From Bacilli bacterium (lineage in GTDB: Bacteria; Bacillota_I; Bacilli_A; RF39; UBA660), in NCBI GenBank assembly GCA_017435465.1, contig JAFSEX010000019.1:1-64000 (forward strand): a stretch of DNA of 64,000 nucleotides, written 5' to 3'. A model generated the notes under the pieces. The model made no database searches, was not told where the DNA came from, and saw only the letters and a list, made by a program, of their open reading frames with translations. Positions 9,008-18,547 of the stretch are shown here, in pieces. The first letter of the stretch is position 1. Each line of letters begins with the position of its first letter. The position numbers and the translations under genes were made by a program.

Positions 9008-9880
9008 ATGTTTAAAAATACTGTTAAATTTTGTGGGTTAATGATTCTTACACTTTTTAGCTTTTTCTATACCGAAAAAACTGTTAGTACTATTAAAAAC
9101 CAAGATCCATTAATGATGGAATTAAATATGATAAAGGATGAATATAAAGTAGATGCACATGACGTTATAAAAGAAGAAAACAATATTATTCCTGGTATGA
9201 TAGGTTGTGAAGTAGATGTAGATAAAAGTTATACTAATCTAAAAAGACTTGGTACTTTTAATTCAAATTTGCTAGTATATAAAGATATTTTCCCAGATCA
9301 AATGCTTGATAATCATTATGATAAATATATTATAAAAGGTAATAAAGAAAAAAATATGGTAACTTTAATTTTTAAAGTAAAATATGATACAAAAATAGAT
9401 AATATAGTAAAAATATTAAAAAATAAAAAAGTTAAAGCAACCTTCTTTATTGATGGAAAATATATTGAAAATAATATAGAAAAAGTTAAATATTTAATTA
9501 AAAATAATCATGAAGTATTAAATTATGGATATGATAACAAGTATGATAAAGATTTAATTGCTTGGAATAATAATTTAATAGACAGAATTAATTATAATAA
9601 TCCTAAGTTTTGTTATACAGAAGAAGAAAATTATGATATTTTAACCTTATGTGGAGTAAATAAAATGCATACAATAATTCCAAGTTTAATAGTTAAGAAT
9701 AATCCTTTAACTGAAGTTAAAAGTGGGATTGAAAAGGGTAGTTTAATATCTTTTAACATTAATTTACAAACAGAAAAGGAATTAAATTTAGTAATAAATT
9801 ATATTAATCAAAAAGGATATACAATTGATGTTTTATCAAAACATCTAAAAGAAGAAAAATTAAATAATTGTAAAAAATAA
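9008..9880 (+). CDS. Degenerate polysaccharide deacetylase-like protein
   Basis: A 290-residue protein with an N-terminal hydrophobic anchor (about residues 8-22) and a C-terminal region resembling the NodB/polysaccharide deacetylase barrel: a VTLIFKVKYD strand, KVKATFFIDGKYIE, HEVLNYGYDN, and a terminal GYTIDVLSKHL motif. In active enzymes the first strand carries TFDDG and the third carries HxxxH metal ligands; here both are replaced. The ATFFIDGKY segment is well kept, so the fold assignment is fair, but metal-dependent deacetylation is unlikely. It may bind glycans or act as a scaffold on the outer membrane face. The start has an AGGTGAT site. clpC follows 72 bases later. Confidence 0.65.
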   Translation: MFKNTVKFCGLMILTLFSFFYTEKTVSTIKNQDPLMMELNMIKDEYKVDAHDVIKEENNIIPGMIGCEVDVDKSYTNLKRLGTFNSNLLVYKDIFPDQMLDNHYDKYIIKGNKEKNMVTLIFKVKYDTKIDNIVKILKNKKVKATFFIDGKYIENNIEKVKYLIKNNHEVLNYGYDNKYDKDLIAWNNNLIDRINYNNPKFCYTEEENYDILTLCGVNKMHTIIPSLIVKNNPLTEVKSGIEKGSLISFNINLQTEKELNLVINYINQKGYTIDVLSKHLKEEKLNNCKK

Positions 9881-9952
9881 TATTTATGTGATTAAATACT
9901 CCAAAATACTTCCATTATTAATAATAGAATAGGTATGAAAGGAGAAAAAGTT

Positions 9953-12271
9953 ATGTTTTCAAAATTTGATGAAGATGCACAAAGGGTTTTAGTTGGCGCA
10001 AAAAAAGAGATGATGGATTTAAATCATCCATATGTAGGTAGTGAACATTTAGTATTATCAATGTTAAAAAATGATAATTCAATTTCTAAAAAATTAAGAT
10101 CATTTCACTTAGATTATTCAAAATTTAAGAATGAAATATTAAATATAATTGGAACCGGGAGTAAAAAAAGTGAGTGGTTTTTATATACTCCTTTATTAAA
10201 AAGAGTTATTGAAAATGCAATATTAGATAGTAAAGAAAATAATGATGGTGAAGTAAGTGTTGAACATTTATTTTCAGCACTCTTAGAAGAAGGAGAAGGT
10301 ATCGCAATTAGATTATTTATTTCAATGGATATAGATATTGATGAGTTATATAAAGATTTTTCTAAAAGGCTAGTTAAGCCAAGTAAGAATAAAAAAAATA
10401 AAAAATTATTATTAACTGAACTTGGTACTGATTTAACAGAATGTGCGAAAAAAGGAAATTTAGATCCTGTAATAGGAAGAGATATTGAGATAAAACGGGT
10501 TATTGAAATATTGTCTAGAAGGACAAAAAATAATCCTGTATTAGTAGGAGAAGCAGGAGTTGGAAAAACAGCAATAGTTGAAGGGCTTGCTAGAATGATA
10601 GTTAGTGGGGAAGTTCCAAATCATTTAAAAAATAAAAGAATTATTTCACTAGATATGGCAAGTACTGTGGCAGGCACTAAATATCGTGGAGAATTTGAAG
10701 AACGTGTTCGTAAAATATTAAAAGAAATAGAAGAAAATGATGACATAATTTTATTTATTGATGAAATACATACAATAGTTGGTGCAGGTGGAGCAGAAGG
10801 GGCGATTGATGCATCAAATATTCTAAAACCATCCCTTGCACGTGGTAAAATACGTTTAATTGGTGCAACTACAATAGAAGAATATAAAAAGTTTATAGAA
10901 GAAGATAGTGCCTTAGAAAGGCGTTTACAAAAAGTAAGTGTAGAAATACCTACTAAAGACACAGTGAAAAATATATTATACACTTTAAAACCAATTTATG
11001 AATCATATCATGGAGTAGTTTTAAATGATAACATATTGGATGATATTATAAAATATTCTGAAAAATATATTTATGATAGAAATGAACCAGATAGATCTAT
11101 AGATATTTTAGATGAAGTATGTGCGCGAGTAAGTATTGAAGAAACAAAAGAAGTAAAAAAAATAAATTTATTGAAAAAAGAATTAAGTAAGGTTATTAAT
11201 GAAAAAAATAAATTTATTTTAGAACAAGATTTTGATAGTGCTAGTACCTTAAAAGAAAAAGAATATAAGCTTAATAATGATATAAATAAATTAGAATTAA
11301 AATTATATTCAACTAAAATAGTAAAAGAAGTAACAAAAGATGATATTTTAAATGTTATTAGTATTAAAACGAAAATACCTATATATGAAATATCTAATAA
11401 TAATTTAAAATATATAGATGAATTTAAAGAAAAATTAAATAGTAGAGTAATTGGTCAAGAAGAAGCAATAAATAAACTTATTTGTACAACTAAAAAGATA
11501 AAACTAGGTTTAAAAGAAGAAAACAAACCATATTCATATCTTTTTGTAGGTCCTACAGGAGTTGGAAAAACGGATTTAGTAAAACAATATACTAAATTAT
11601 TTTATGGGAAAGAAAACTTAATTAGATTAGATATGAGTGAATATGGAGAATCACACACAATAAGTAAAATTATTGGTTCAGCACCAGGATATGTAGGATA
11701 TTCAGATAACAAAAACATTTTAGAAAAAGTAAAAAATAAACCAAATTCAGTTATTTTACTTGATGAAATTGAAAAAGCTCATCCAAAAGTTTTAAATATA
11801 TTTTTACAAATATTAGATGAAGGTTTTATAACAGATTCAAAGGGTAGTAAAATAAGATTTGATAATACTATAATTATTATGACATCTAATATTGGTTATA
11901 ATAAAATAACTGTTGGTTTTGAAAAACATGATGAAAACATATTAACTGATTTAAAAGATTTTTTAAGTATAGAATTTATAAATAGAATAGATAATATTAT
12001 TACTTTTAATAAATTATCTAAAGATAATATTATTACAATAATAAATAATAATATTAGTAAATTAAAAGAAAAATATAAAAAGAAAGGTATAAATATATCT
12101 TATAATAAAAATATAATTGATGAATTATTGGAATTATCTAATTATGAAGAATTAGGTGCTAGACAAATATCAAAAATAATTAAAGATAAATTTGAAAATA
12201 TTATTATTGATAAAATATTAATGGGCGAGCATAAAATAAATGTGAGTTCTATTAAAAATGTTATAGTTTAA
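9953..12271 (+). CDS. clpC: ATP-dependent Clp protease ATP-binding subunit ClpC
   Basis: A 772-residue AAA+ unfoldase that feeds proteins to ClpP. The start is the ATG at 9953, 8 bases after AAAGGAG; an in-frame ATG at 9935 precedes the ribosome site. The double Clp-N domain covers about 1-140. AAA1 has Walker A GEAGVGKT (near 199) and LFIDEIH (near 268). A short UVR-like coiled-coil middle domain (near 406-453) identifies ClpC rather than ClpB. AAA2 has GPTGVGKT (near 533) and LLDEIEKAHP (near 602), and a VGF tripeptide near 653 that corresponds to the ClpP-docking loop. Slightly shorter than Bacillus ClpC (about 810). Unlike Bacillus, no ctsR-mcsA-mcsB genes are adjacent. Confidence 0.92.
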   Translation: MFSKFDEDAQRVLVGAKKEMMDLNHPYVGSEHLVLSMLKNDNSISKKLRSFHLDYSKFKNEILNIIGTGSKKSEWFLYTPLLKRVIENAILDSKENNDGEVSVEHLFSALLEEGEGIAIRLFISMDIDIDELYKDFSKRLVKPSKNKKNKKLLLTELGTDLTECAKKGNLDPVIGRDIEIKRVIEILSRRTKNNPVLVGEAGVGKTAIVEGLARMIVSGEVPNHLKNKRIISLDMASTVAGTKYRGEFEERVRKILKEIEENDDIILFIDEIHTIVGAGGAEGAIDASNILKPSLARGKIRLIGATTIEEYKKFIEEDSALERRLQKVSVEIPTKDTVKNILYTLKPIYESYHGVVLNDNILDDIIKYSEKYIYDRNEPDRSIDILDEVCARVSIEETKEVKKINLLKKELSKVINEKNKFILEQDFDSASTLKEKEYKLNNDINKLELKLYSTKIVKEVTKDDILNVISIKTKIPIYEISNNNLKYIDEFKEKLNSRVIGQEEAINKLICTTKKIKLGLKEENKPYSYLFVGPTGVGKTDLVKQYTKLFYGKENLIRLDMSEYGESHTISKIIGSAPGYVGYSDNKNILEKVKNKPNSVILLDEIEKAHPKVLNIFLQILDEGFITDSKGSKIRFDNTIIIMTSNIGYNKITVGFEKHDENILTDLKDFLSIEFINRIDNIITFNKLSKDNIITIINNNISKLKEKYKKKGINISYNKNIIDELLELSNYEELGARQISKIIKDKFENIIIDKILMGEHKINVSSIKNVIV

Positions 12272-12302
12272 TAAATAATTCGTTTATATTAAAATATATG
12301 CA

Positions 12303-12382
12303 TTTTCCAAAAATCATCAAAAATCAATAGTTTTGGAAAAATATTTCCAAAACTTGACTTTGGCTGATTTATAATATATAAT
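12303..12382 (+). promoter_or_regulatory. Promoter with palindromic operator, AAA_14/DUF4143 gene 1
   Basis: A near-consensus promoter: TTGACT at 12354-12359, a 17-base spacer and TATAAT at 12377-12382. An 11+4+11 bp palindrome, AGTTTTGGAAA...TTTCCAAAACT, covers 12329-12354 and touches the -35 box. An extra half site TTTCCAAAA lies at 12304-12312, 16 bases upstream. The paralogous gene at 31206-32417 has the same layout with GC in place of GG/CC. This suggests an autoregulatory operator. Confidence 0.7.
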
Positions 12383-12401
12383 TATATCAGAGGTGAAAAC
12401 T

Positions 12402-13601
12402 ATGATAGAAAGAACTGAATATCTTGAAGAATTAAAAAGATGGAAAGATAAAGATTTAATCAAAGTTGTTACTGGTATAAGAAGATGTGGTAAATCTACA
12501 TTATTTGAATTATTTATTAATTATTTAAAAGAAAATAATATTAATGATGAACAAATAATAAAAATAAATTTAGAAGATGCAGATTATGATTTTAAAGATT
12601 ATAAAGAATTATATAACTATATAAATAGTAAAATAGATTCTAAAATACAATATTATATATTTTTAGATGAAGTTCAAAATGTTCCAGAATTTCAAAAGGC
12701 AGTAGATAGTTTATATATAAAGAAAAATGTTGATGTATATATAACCGGGTCAAATGCTTACCTTTTATCTGGAGAACTTGCAACATTATTATCTGGAAGA
12801 TATATAGAAATAAAAATGTTACCATTATCATTTAAAGAATATATAACAGCATTCAATAATAATAACTACCAACAATTATTCTTAAATTATATGAAGAATG
12901 GTGGAATGCCTGGAAATATTAGTATACTACAAACTAATCCCAATGATGTAGATAGATATTTGGATGGTATATTTTCAACCATAGTATATAAAGATATAAT
13001 GGCAAGAAATAATATATCTGATAAAATGTTATTAGAAAGTGTATTAAAATTTATATTTGATAGTATAGGAAGCCCTATCTCAACAAAAAAAATAAGTGAT
13101 ACATTAACAAGTAAAGGTATGTCTACAAGTAATCATACAGTTGAAAATTATATAACAGCATTCCAAGAAAGTTTCTTAATATATAAAGCTGAAAGATTTG
13201 ATGTTAAAGGTAAGAATTTGCTTGCAAGAGATTATAAGTATTATGCAGTAGATTCAGGACTAAGAAGTTATCTTTTAGGTAAGAAAGCAGATAGTGATAT
13301 GGGACATATATTAGAAAATATTGTATATTTAGAATTACTTAGAAGAGGATATAAAGTTTATGTTGGTAAGGTTGATGATTTAGAAATAGATTTTGTTGCT
13401 GAGAATAGAGATGGATTAAAATATTATCAAGTGGCATTAACCCTTAGAGATGAAAAAGTATTAGAAAGAGAATTAAAATCCTTACAAAAAACTAATGATC
13501 ATTATCCAAAATATTTATTGACTTTAGATATGGATTTAGAATCTGACTATAATGGTATAACAAAAATAAATGTAATTGACTGGTTATTAAAAGGAGAATA
13601 A
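12402..13601 (+). CDS. AAA_14/DUF4143 ATPase, paralog 1
   Basis: A 399-residue ATPase of the AAA_14-DUF4143 family. The N-terminal domain has Walker A GIRRCGKST (near 25-33), Walker B FLDEVQNV (near 87-94) and a TGSNAYLL sensor (near 115). The C-terminal DUF4143 region carries EIDFVAEN (near 328) and a YQVA strand, a pattern like PD-(D/E)xK nuclease folds. The family is widespread and often multicopy in anaerobes; its function is not established to my knowledge. The start is the ATG at 12402 after AGAGGTG. A paralog at 31206-32417 is clearly similar over its length. The gene is monocistronic, with its own promoter, operator and terminator. Confidence 0.85.
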   Translation: MIERTEYLEELKRWKDKDLIKVVTGIRRCGKSTLFELFINYLKENNINDEQIIKINLEDADYDFKDYKELYNYINSKIDSKIQYYIFLDEVQNVPEFQKAVDSLYIKKNVDVYITGSNAYLLSGELATLLSGRYIEIKMLPLSFKEYITAFNNNNYQQLFLNYMKNGGMPGNISILQTNPNDVDRYLDGIFSTIVYKDIMARNNISDKMLLESVLKFIFDSIGSPISTKKISDTLTSKGMSTSNHTVENYITAFQESFLIYKAERFDVKGKNLLARDYKYYAVDSGLRSYLLGKKADSDMGHILENIVYLELLRRGYKVYVGKVDDLEIDFVAENRDGLKYYQVALTLRDEKVLERELKSLQKTNDHYPKYLLTLDMDLESDYNGITKINVIDWLLKGE

Positions 13602-13608
13602 AAAATGT

Positions 13609-13636
13609 AAAACAACTATTATTGGTTGTTTTTTTT
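13609..13636 (+). terminator. Terminator after AAA_14 gene 1
   Basis: AAAACAAC / GTTGTTTT stem (13609-13616, 13625-13632) followed by a T run. Confidence 0.8.
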
Positions 13637-13657
13637 AAACATTTTGTGATAAAATAT
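13626..13657 (+). promoter_or_regulatory. Promoter of the small TasA-like gene
   Basis: TTGTTT (13626-13631), an 18-base spacer and TAAAAT (13650-13655). It includes the 17-mer ATTTTGTGATAAAATAT (13641-13657), found with one change upstream of the next TasA-like gene (14255-14271), suggesting shared control. Confidence 0.5.
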
Positions 13658-13680
13658 TAATATAATTGGAGGAATCAAAA

Positions 13681-14232
13681 ATGGTTGAGGCAAAAATAGA
13701 TCCAGAAAAAAAAGTATTGTTTTTATTAGTGTTTTTAGCACTGGTTGGTGGAATATATGGAACATATGCATATTTTAGTGCACAAGGACAAAGTAGTACA
13801 CAAACAGTTACTACTGGAACAATGGAACTAACATTTACTGATAATAGTGAAATTATAAATGCAGTAAATATAGCACCAATAGTTGAAAGTGATGTATTAA
13901 CCAAAGCAACTAAGAAAAGTTTTTCAGTTAAAAATACAGGTAGTATAGATTCTACTATGACAATTTCTTTAAGTTCTATAGATATTACCGAAAATTTAAA
14001 AAGCCCTGATTTTAGATGGGCATTATATGAAGAAGGTGCTAAAATAGCAGAAGATAGTTTTGATAAATTAGGAATTAATACATCTTTTGAATTAAAAACT
14101 AATATAGAAATTGCTTCAAATGTTACAAAATCATATGATTTATATATTTGGATAAATGAAACAGGTATGCCACAAGATGAATTACAAGAAGGAAAATTGA
14201 CAGGAACAATTACTGCAACTTCAGAACAATAA
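13681..14232 (+). CDS. TasA/camelysin-like surface protein
   Basis: A 183-residue exported protein. The start is the ATG at 13681, 8 bases after GGAGG. The N-terminus has a hydrophobic segment ending in a TYAYFSAQGQS-type site, the motif handled by the SipW class of signal peptidase in TasA and camelysin (CalY) proteins. The rest fits the TasA beta-sandwich: TGTMELTFTDN early, a KKSFSVKNTG strand, and SYDLYIWINETG near the end. TasA-family proteins form matrix fibres on the cell surface. Two further proteins in the window (14340-16775, 51089-52348) share this N-terminal module. No SipW gene is present in the window. Confidence 0.8.
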   Translation: MVEAKIDPEKKVLFLLVFLALVGGIYGTYAYFSAQGQSSTQTVTTGTMELTFTDNSEIINAVNIAPIVESDVLTKATKKSFSVKNTGSIDSTMTISLSSIDITENLKSPDFRWALYEEGAKIAEDSFDKLGINTSFELKTNIEIASNVTKSYDLYIWINETGMPQDELQEGKLTGTITATSEQ

Positions 14233-14240
14233 AAAATATG

Positions 14241-14271
14241 TTGTTCAATGTGTTATTTTGTGATAGAATAT
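14241..14271 (+). promoter_or_regulatory. Promoter of the large TasA-like gene
   Basis: TTGTTC (14241-14246), a 17-base spacer and TAGAAT (14264-14269) inside ATTTTGTGATAGAATAT (14255-14271), which matches 16 of 17 bases of the promoter element of the preceding gene. Confidence 0.45.
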
Positions 14272-14339
14272 ATATTGTATGATAATATAAAAATATACAT
14301 AATATAGATATTTCAAAGGGTAGAAAGGATCAATGTATT

Positions 14340-16775
14340 ATGAAGAATAGTAAATTAATAAAAAAATTAAAAAAATTTAATAAAAAAGAAAAAACAATAT
14401 TTATATTAACTTTAGTTGCCATTGTTGCTTTAATTGCAACTTTAGCAACAACAAGTTATGCTATGTTATTTAAAACTAAGGGAAGTGAAATAAAGGATTT
14501 ATTTGCTACTGGTGATATGACTATAACTTTTACGGAAAATGAAGATTCAGTAATTAATATAAATCCGGCTATACCTGTTAGTGATGAATATGGACTTAAA
14601 TCATCACCATATAAATTTACAATTACAAATAGTGGTACATATAAAGGAAGTTATAGTATAAAATTAGTTGAAGATGCTACAACAACAATTCCACTAAATA
14701 ATGTTAAATATAGTATTAATGGGAGTGTGCCAAAATTATTATCAGAAAGAGAAAATCAAATACTTGAAACAGGAATAATTGCTCCTGGAAATAATAAGAC
14801 GTTCGAACTTAGACTATGGATAAATGAAGAAGCAAATGAAGAAATAAACGGATTAGTATATATGGGTAAAATCCAAGTAAGCGGAAAAGCAGAAAAATAT
14901 AAAACAATTGCTGGTGATATAAATATATCTACTGATGGATATACCGGGGCCTTAAATGGATTGAAAATAAAAGGAAATAGTATACAAGAACAAGAATTAT
15001 TAACTAGCTCTGATTTTACAATTAAAGGGCAACATGATTCAACAGGTGTTTTTGATTCATCAAAAGCATATTACACCCATGATTATTTAGCCGTTGAAGA
15101 GTTAAATACATATAAAATATATTTATATAATTGGTCAGGTAATACATACCCAGTTGTTATTAATTATTTTAATAACAATCAAGAATGGATTAGCAGAGAA
15201 AGTTTTAATATTTTAGGAAAGACATATAATGATTTTTCATTTACCATACCAAATGGTAAGGATATTAAATATATTAAAATTGATGTTGAACATAGATGTA
15301 AAAATCCAGTATTATCATTATTTAGGATAACTGGTTCACCTTCTAATCCAATAGAAGTTCAAAGTGTTGGTGATAAAATTTCTAATGTTACTGATGAAGT
15401 TATACTTGATGAATCATTATTTAGTTCGGTAAATGTTTTCAATACAACATATAGTTCTGGATATAGTTATACATATATTGAAGGGTTAAAGCCTAATACT
15501 ACTTATAATGTTACTGTAGAAAGATTAAATGGTTCTAAATATAATTCTGTTAGTGCCACATTATTAATATCTAATGGTACATTTGCGGTTTCTAGTGGAA
15601 AATATACTGTTATATCCCATTCTAGTGATGCAAACGGATCACCACATACTACAGATGCTAATGGTAGATTGACAATTGGTGCTGCTGTTGCAGGACTTAC
15701 TCAAGAAGAACTTGACACAATATGGAAAAATACAAATATAAAGATTCAAAGTGTTGAACCAATGGATAAATATAAAATACCAGTAACAGTTAGTAGTAAA
15801 AATTTATTTGATGGGACTTCACATACAACTAGTTGTTCCTCATGCACTATCTTGGAAAAAAATGATTCACATATAAGTGCCCAAATGAGTTCTAGTGCTG
15901 CAAATGCTACACCAGGTTCAACTAATTCTAGTAGTGGATGGTTATCAGTTTCTTATTCACTTAAACCATATACTACATATACTATTAGTTATGATGTGGA
16001 ATACTTAGAAATACCTGATAATATTACATTGCCTATTCAACACGGAATATTAGATCAAAGTGGAGGAAATTTCAATATAATATCAATTTCTCAGTTGAAT
16101 ACAAAATATAAAAATGTTCAAACAATAAAGACTTCAAATACAGGAATATTAAAAATGATCTTTACATGTAATTCATCTAAAATTAAAATTTCAAATATAC
16201 AAATTGAATATGGTATGAGTGCAACTGATTATGAACCATATATAACACCAATAACTACAGATATTTATTTATATGAACCTTTAAGAGCAATTAATGGGAA
16301 TTATGATTATATTGATTTCCAAAATAATAAAATTGTTAGAAATATCGCTATGAGAGAGTTTACTGGCACTGAAACATTTTCAATGTTTACAGCTAGTTCT
16401 ACAAATTTCTTTAGAGTTACTTTGAGCGATTTTAAATATAAACCATATGTTGTAAATAGTACAAATTTATATACAAATGGATTATGTAATTATTATCCAG
16501 TTGTAACTTCAGGAAAAAGAACGACAAAAACATTAAATGGTGGTGCTAGTGCACTAACAACTTATGACTTCGGGGATAATGATTATGCAAATGCTGATGC
16601 CTTTAAATCATATCTTGCAGGATTATATGCAAATGGTAATCCGTTAAAAGTATATATTGTTTCAGCAAATCCAACTGAAAGTTATATTAATTTACCAAAA
16701 TTACCTGATTTTGATGGAAATATAAATGTTAGTTTAAACACTACAGTTCCATCATCATTTGAATTATCATATTAA
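14340..16775 (+). CDS. Large TasA-N-terminal surface protein
   Basis: An 811-residue exported protein. The N-terminus is basic (about residues 1-18), then hydrophobic to a TTSYAMLF site, followed by a TasA-like domain (FATGDMTITFTEN, YKFTITNSGTYKGSY, FELRLWINEEA) to about residue 185. The remaining 600 residues are Ser/Thr/Asn-rich beta-strand sequence. Segments near 225-340 and 490-640 resemble carbohydrate-binding jelly-roll modules, such as SISYDVEYLEIP followed by an IQIEYGMSATDYEPY motif that is common in tail-fibre and adhesin proteins. It is probably a cell-surface adhesin or matrix protein. The ATG at 14340 follows AAAGGA by 10 bases. No C-terminal anchor is visible. Confidence 0.7.
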   Translation: MKNSKLIKKLKKFNKKEKTIFILTLVAIVALIATLATTSYAMLFKTKGSEIKDLFATGDMTITFTENEDSVININPAIPVSDEYGLKSSPYKFTITNSGTYKGSYSIKLVEDATTTIPLNNVKYSINGSVPKLLSERENQILETGIIAPGNNKTFELRLWINEEANEEINGLVYMGKIQVSGKAEKYKTIAGDINISTDGYTGALNGLKIKGNSIQEQELLTSSDFTIKGQHDSTGVFDSSKAYYTHDYLAVEELNTYKIYLYNWSGNTYPVVINYFNNNQEWISRESFNILGKTYNDFSFTIPNGKDIKYIKIDVEHRCKNPVLSLFRITGSPSNPIEVQSVGDKISNVTDEVILDESLFSSVNVFNTTYSSGYSYTYIEGLKPNTTYNVTVERLNGSKYNSVSATLLISNGTFAVSSGKYTVISHSSDANGSPHTTDANGRLTIGAAVAGLTQEELDTIWKNTNIKIQSVEPMDKYKIPVTVSSKNLFDGTSHTTSCSSCTILEKNDSHISAQMSSSAANATPGSTNSSSGWLSVSYSLKPYTTYTISYDVEYLEIPDNITLPIQHGILDQSGGNFNIISISQLNTKYKNVQTIKTSNTGILKMIFTCNSSKIKISNIQIEYGMSATDYEPYITPITTDIYLYEPLRAINGNYDYIDFQNNKIVRNIAMREFTGTETFSMFTASSTNFFRVTLSDFKYKPYVVNSTNLYTNGLCNYYPVVTSGKRTTKTLNGGASALTTYDFGDNDYANADAFKSYLAGLYANGNPLKVYIVSANPTESYINLPKLPDFDGNINVSLNTTVPSSFELSY

Positions 16776-16781
16776 AATATT

Positions 16782-16819
16782 AATTGATCAAATAAATTTA
16801 ATTATTTGATCAATTTTAT
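16782..16819 (+). terminator. Terminator after the large TasA-like gene
   Basis: Perfect 14-bp inverted repeat (16782-16795, 16802-16815) with a 6-base loop and a T-rich tail. Confidence 0.85.
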
Positions 16820-16866
16820 TGATTTAAACAATTATATATTATAGAATTATTTATGGAGGATGAATT

Positions 16867-18273
16867 ATGGATTTAGAAAAATATATTACAGTCGGTGATT
16901 TAAACAAATATATAAAAGGTGTTATGGAAAGTAATTCTAACCTTCAAAATGTATATTTAAAAGGCGAAATATCCAATTTTAAAGCACATACAAGGGGACA
17001 TTGGTACTTTACTTTAAAAGATGAAACAAGTAGAATTAATGCAATTATGTTTTCCTTTAATGCTAGTAAAGTTAAATTTGTTCCAATTGATGGAATGAAA
17101 GTTTTAGTAAATGGAAAAATAAGTGTATATGAAGCAAGTGGTAGTTATCAAATATATGTTACTGATATTATGAGTGATGGAGTAGGTAACTTACATATCG
17201 CTTTTGAACAATTAAAGAAAAAGTTAGAAACTGAAGGATTATTTGATAAAAAATACAAGAAACGTGTTCCTAAAATTCCTAAAAAAATTGGTATTGTAAC
17301 TGCACCAACTGGGGCCGCAATTAAAGATATATTATCAACTATTAAAAGAAGGTTCCCATTATGTGAAACTATTCTTTTTCCAGCACTAGTGCAAGGTGTT
17401 GATGCTGCACCATCAATTGTAAAACAAATTGAAAAAGCACAAAATTATGATATAGATACATTAATTGTTGGACGTGGTGGTGGAAGTATAGAGGATTTAT
17501 GGGCTTTTAACGAAGAAATAGTTGCCCGTGCAATATTTGCCTCTAAAGTCCCTGTAATAAGTGCTGTAGGTCATGAAATAGACTTTACAATAAGTGATTT
17601 TGTGGCAGATCTTAGAGCTCCAACACCAACAGGTGCTGCAGAAATGGCTGTTCCAAACTTTAAAGATATTTTAAATTATATTAGTCAAGTAAATATTAGA
17701 CTAAATGAGGCTTTAAAAAAGAAATTAGATTATTTAAGTTTAAATTTAACAAAAATCAAAAATTCATATATATTAAAAAATCCTATTTCAATGTATGAAA
17801 TGAAAGAACAAAAATTAGATATTTTAATTGATAAGTTAAATAGTAATATTCAAAATAAATTAGAAGTTAGTAAGAATAGATTTAATCAAATTAAGAATAA
17901 CTATACTTTAAATAATCCTAAAAATATATATGAAATTAAAAAACAAAACTTAAATAATTTAATATATACTTTATCTACTAAAACAAATAATATTGTTAAA
18001 GATAATAAAGTTAGACTTGCTAAATATGATAGTAAACGAATAAATCAAATTACTATGAATTATATTAATAATAGTAATTTAAAAATAAATAATGTTATTG
18101 AAAAATTAGAAGTATTAAATCCTTTAAATTCTTTAAAAAGAGGATATTCAATAGTTAAAAAGAATGGTAAATCTATTAAAGATGTTAGAAATTTAAAAGA
18201 AAATGATATAATAAATATTGAGTTAAATAATGGTATAATTAAATCTACCGTTAATCAAATAGAAATGAGGTAA
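16867..18273 (+). CDS. xseA: Exodeoxyribonuclease VII large subunit
   Basis: A 468-residue nuclease subunit that, with XseB, degrades single-stranded DNA. An N-terminal OB fold covers about residues 1-105 (YLKGEISNFK, GHWYFTLKDE). The catalytic domain follows, with IGIVTAPTGAA (near 140), the signature RGGGSIEDLWAFN (near 203) and GHEIDFTISD (near 237). A long helical C-terminal half follows. Length is normal for Bacilli. Good GGAGG site. xseB follows after 4 bases, so the pair is an operon. Confidence 0.95.
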   Translation: MDLEKYITVGDLNKYIKGVMESNSNLQNVYLKGEISNFKAHTRGHWYFTLKDETSRINAIMFSFNASKVKFVPIDGMKVLVNGKISVYEASGSYQIYVTDIMSDGVGNLHIAFEQLKKKLETEGLFDKKYKKRVPKIPKKIGIVTAPTGAAIKDILSTIKRRFPLCETILFPALVQGVDAAPSIVKQIEKAQNYDIDTLIVGRGGGSIEDLWAFNEEIVARAIFASKVPVISAVGHEIDFTISDFVADLRAPTPTGAAEMAVPNFKDILNYISQVNIRLNEALKKKLDYLSLNLTKIKNSYILKNPISMYEMKEQKLDILIDKLNSNIQNKLEVSKNRFNQIKNNYTLNNPKNIYEIKKQNLNNLIYTLSTKTNNIVKDNKVRLAKYDSKRINQITMNYINNSNLKINNVIEKLEVLNPLNSLKRGYSIVKKNGKSIKDVRNLKENDIINIELNNGIIKSTVNQIEMR

Positions 18274-18277
18274 TAAT

Positions 18278-18502
18278 ATGGAAGAAAAAGGAAAAACATT
18301 TGAACAAAAAATTAAAGAATTAGAACTTATTGTATCACAATTAGAAAGTGGTAATGTTGATTTAGATGATGCAATAAATAAATATACTAGTGCGATGCAA
18401 ATTGCTAAAGAATGCTCTGAAAAGTTGAAAAACGCAGAAGAACAAATCAATAAAGTTTTAACTGAAAATGGTACTTTAGAAGATTTTAAATTAAGTGAAT
18501 AA
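18278..18502 (+). CDS. xseB: Exodeoxyribonuclease VII small subunit
   Basis: A 74-residue protein of normal XseB length with the typical FEQKIKELELIVSQLESG start and a helical hairpin continuing through LDDAINKYTSAM. It binds the XseA C-terminal helices. It starts 4 bases after xseA with an ATGAGGT ribosome site inside the end of xseA. Confidence 0.95.
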   Translation: MEEKGKTFEQKIKELELIVSQLESGNVDLDDAINKYTSAMQIAKECSEKLKNAEEQINKVLTENGTLEDFKLSE

Positions 18503-18547
18503 ATTTAATATTACTATAGTAAAAAACGATGAAAAATTAAAAAATCC

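Noticed and set aside
10621-10983. 120-codon - strand frame inside clpC
   Set aside because: Antisense shadow of the conserved AAA1 region; no start signal.
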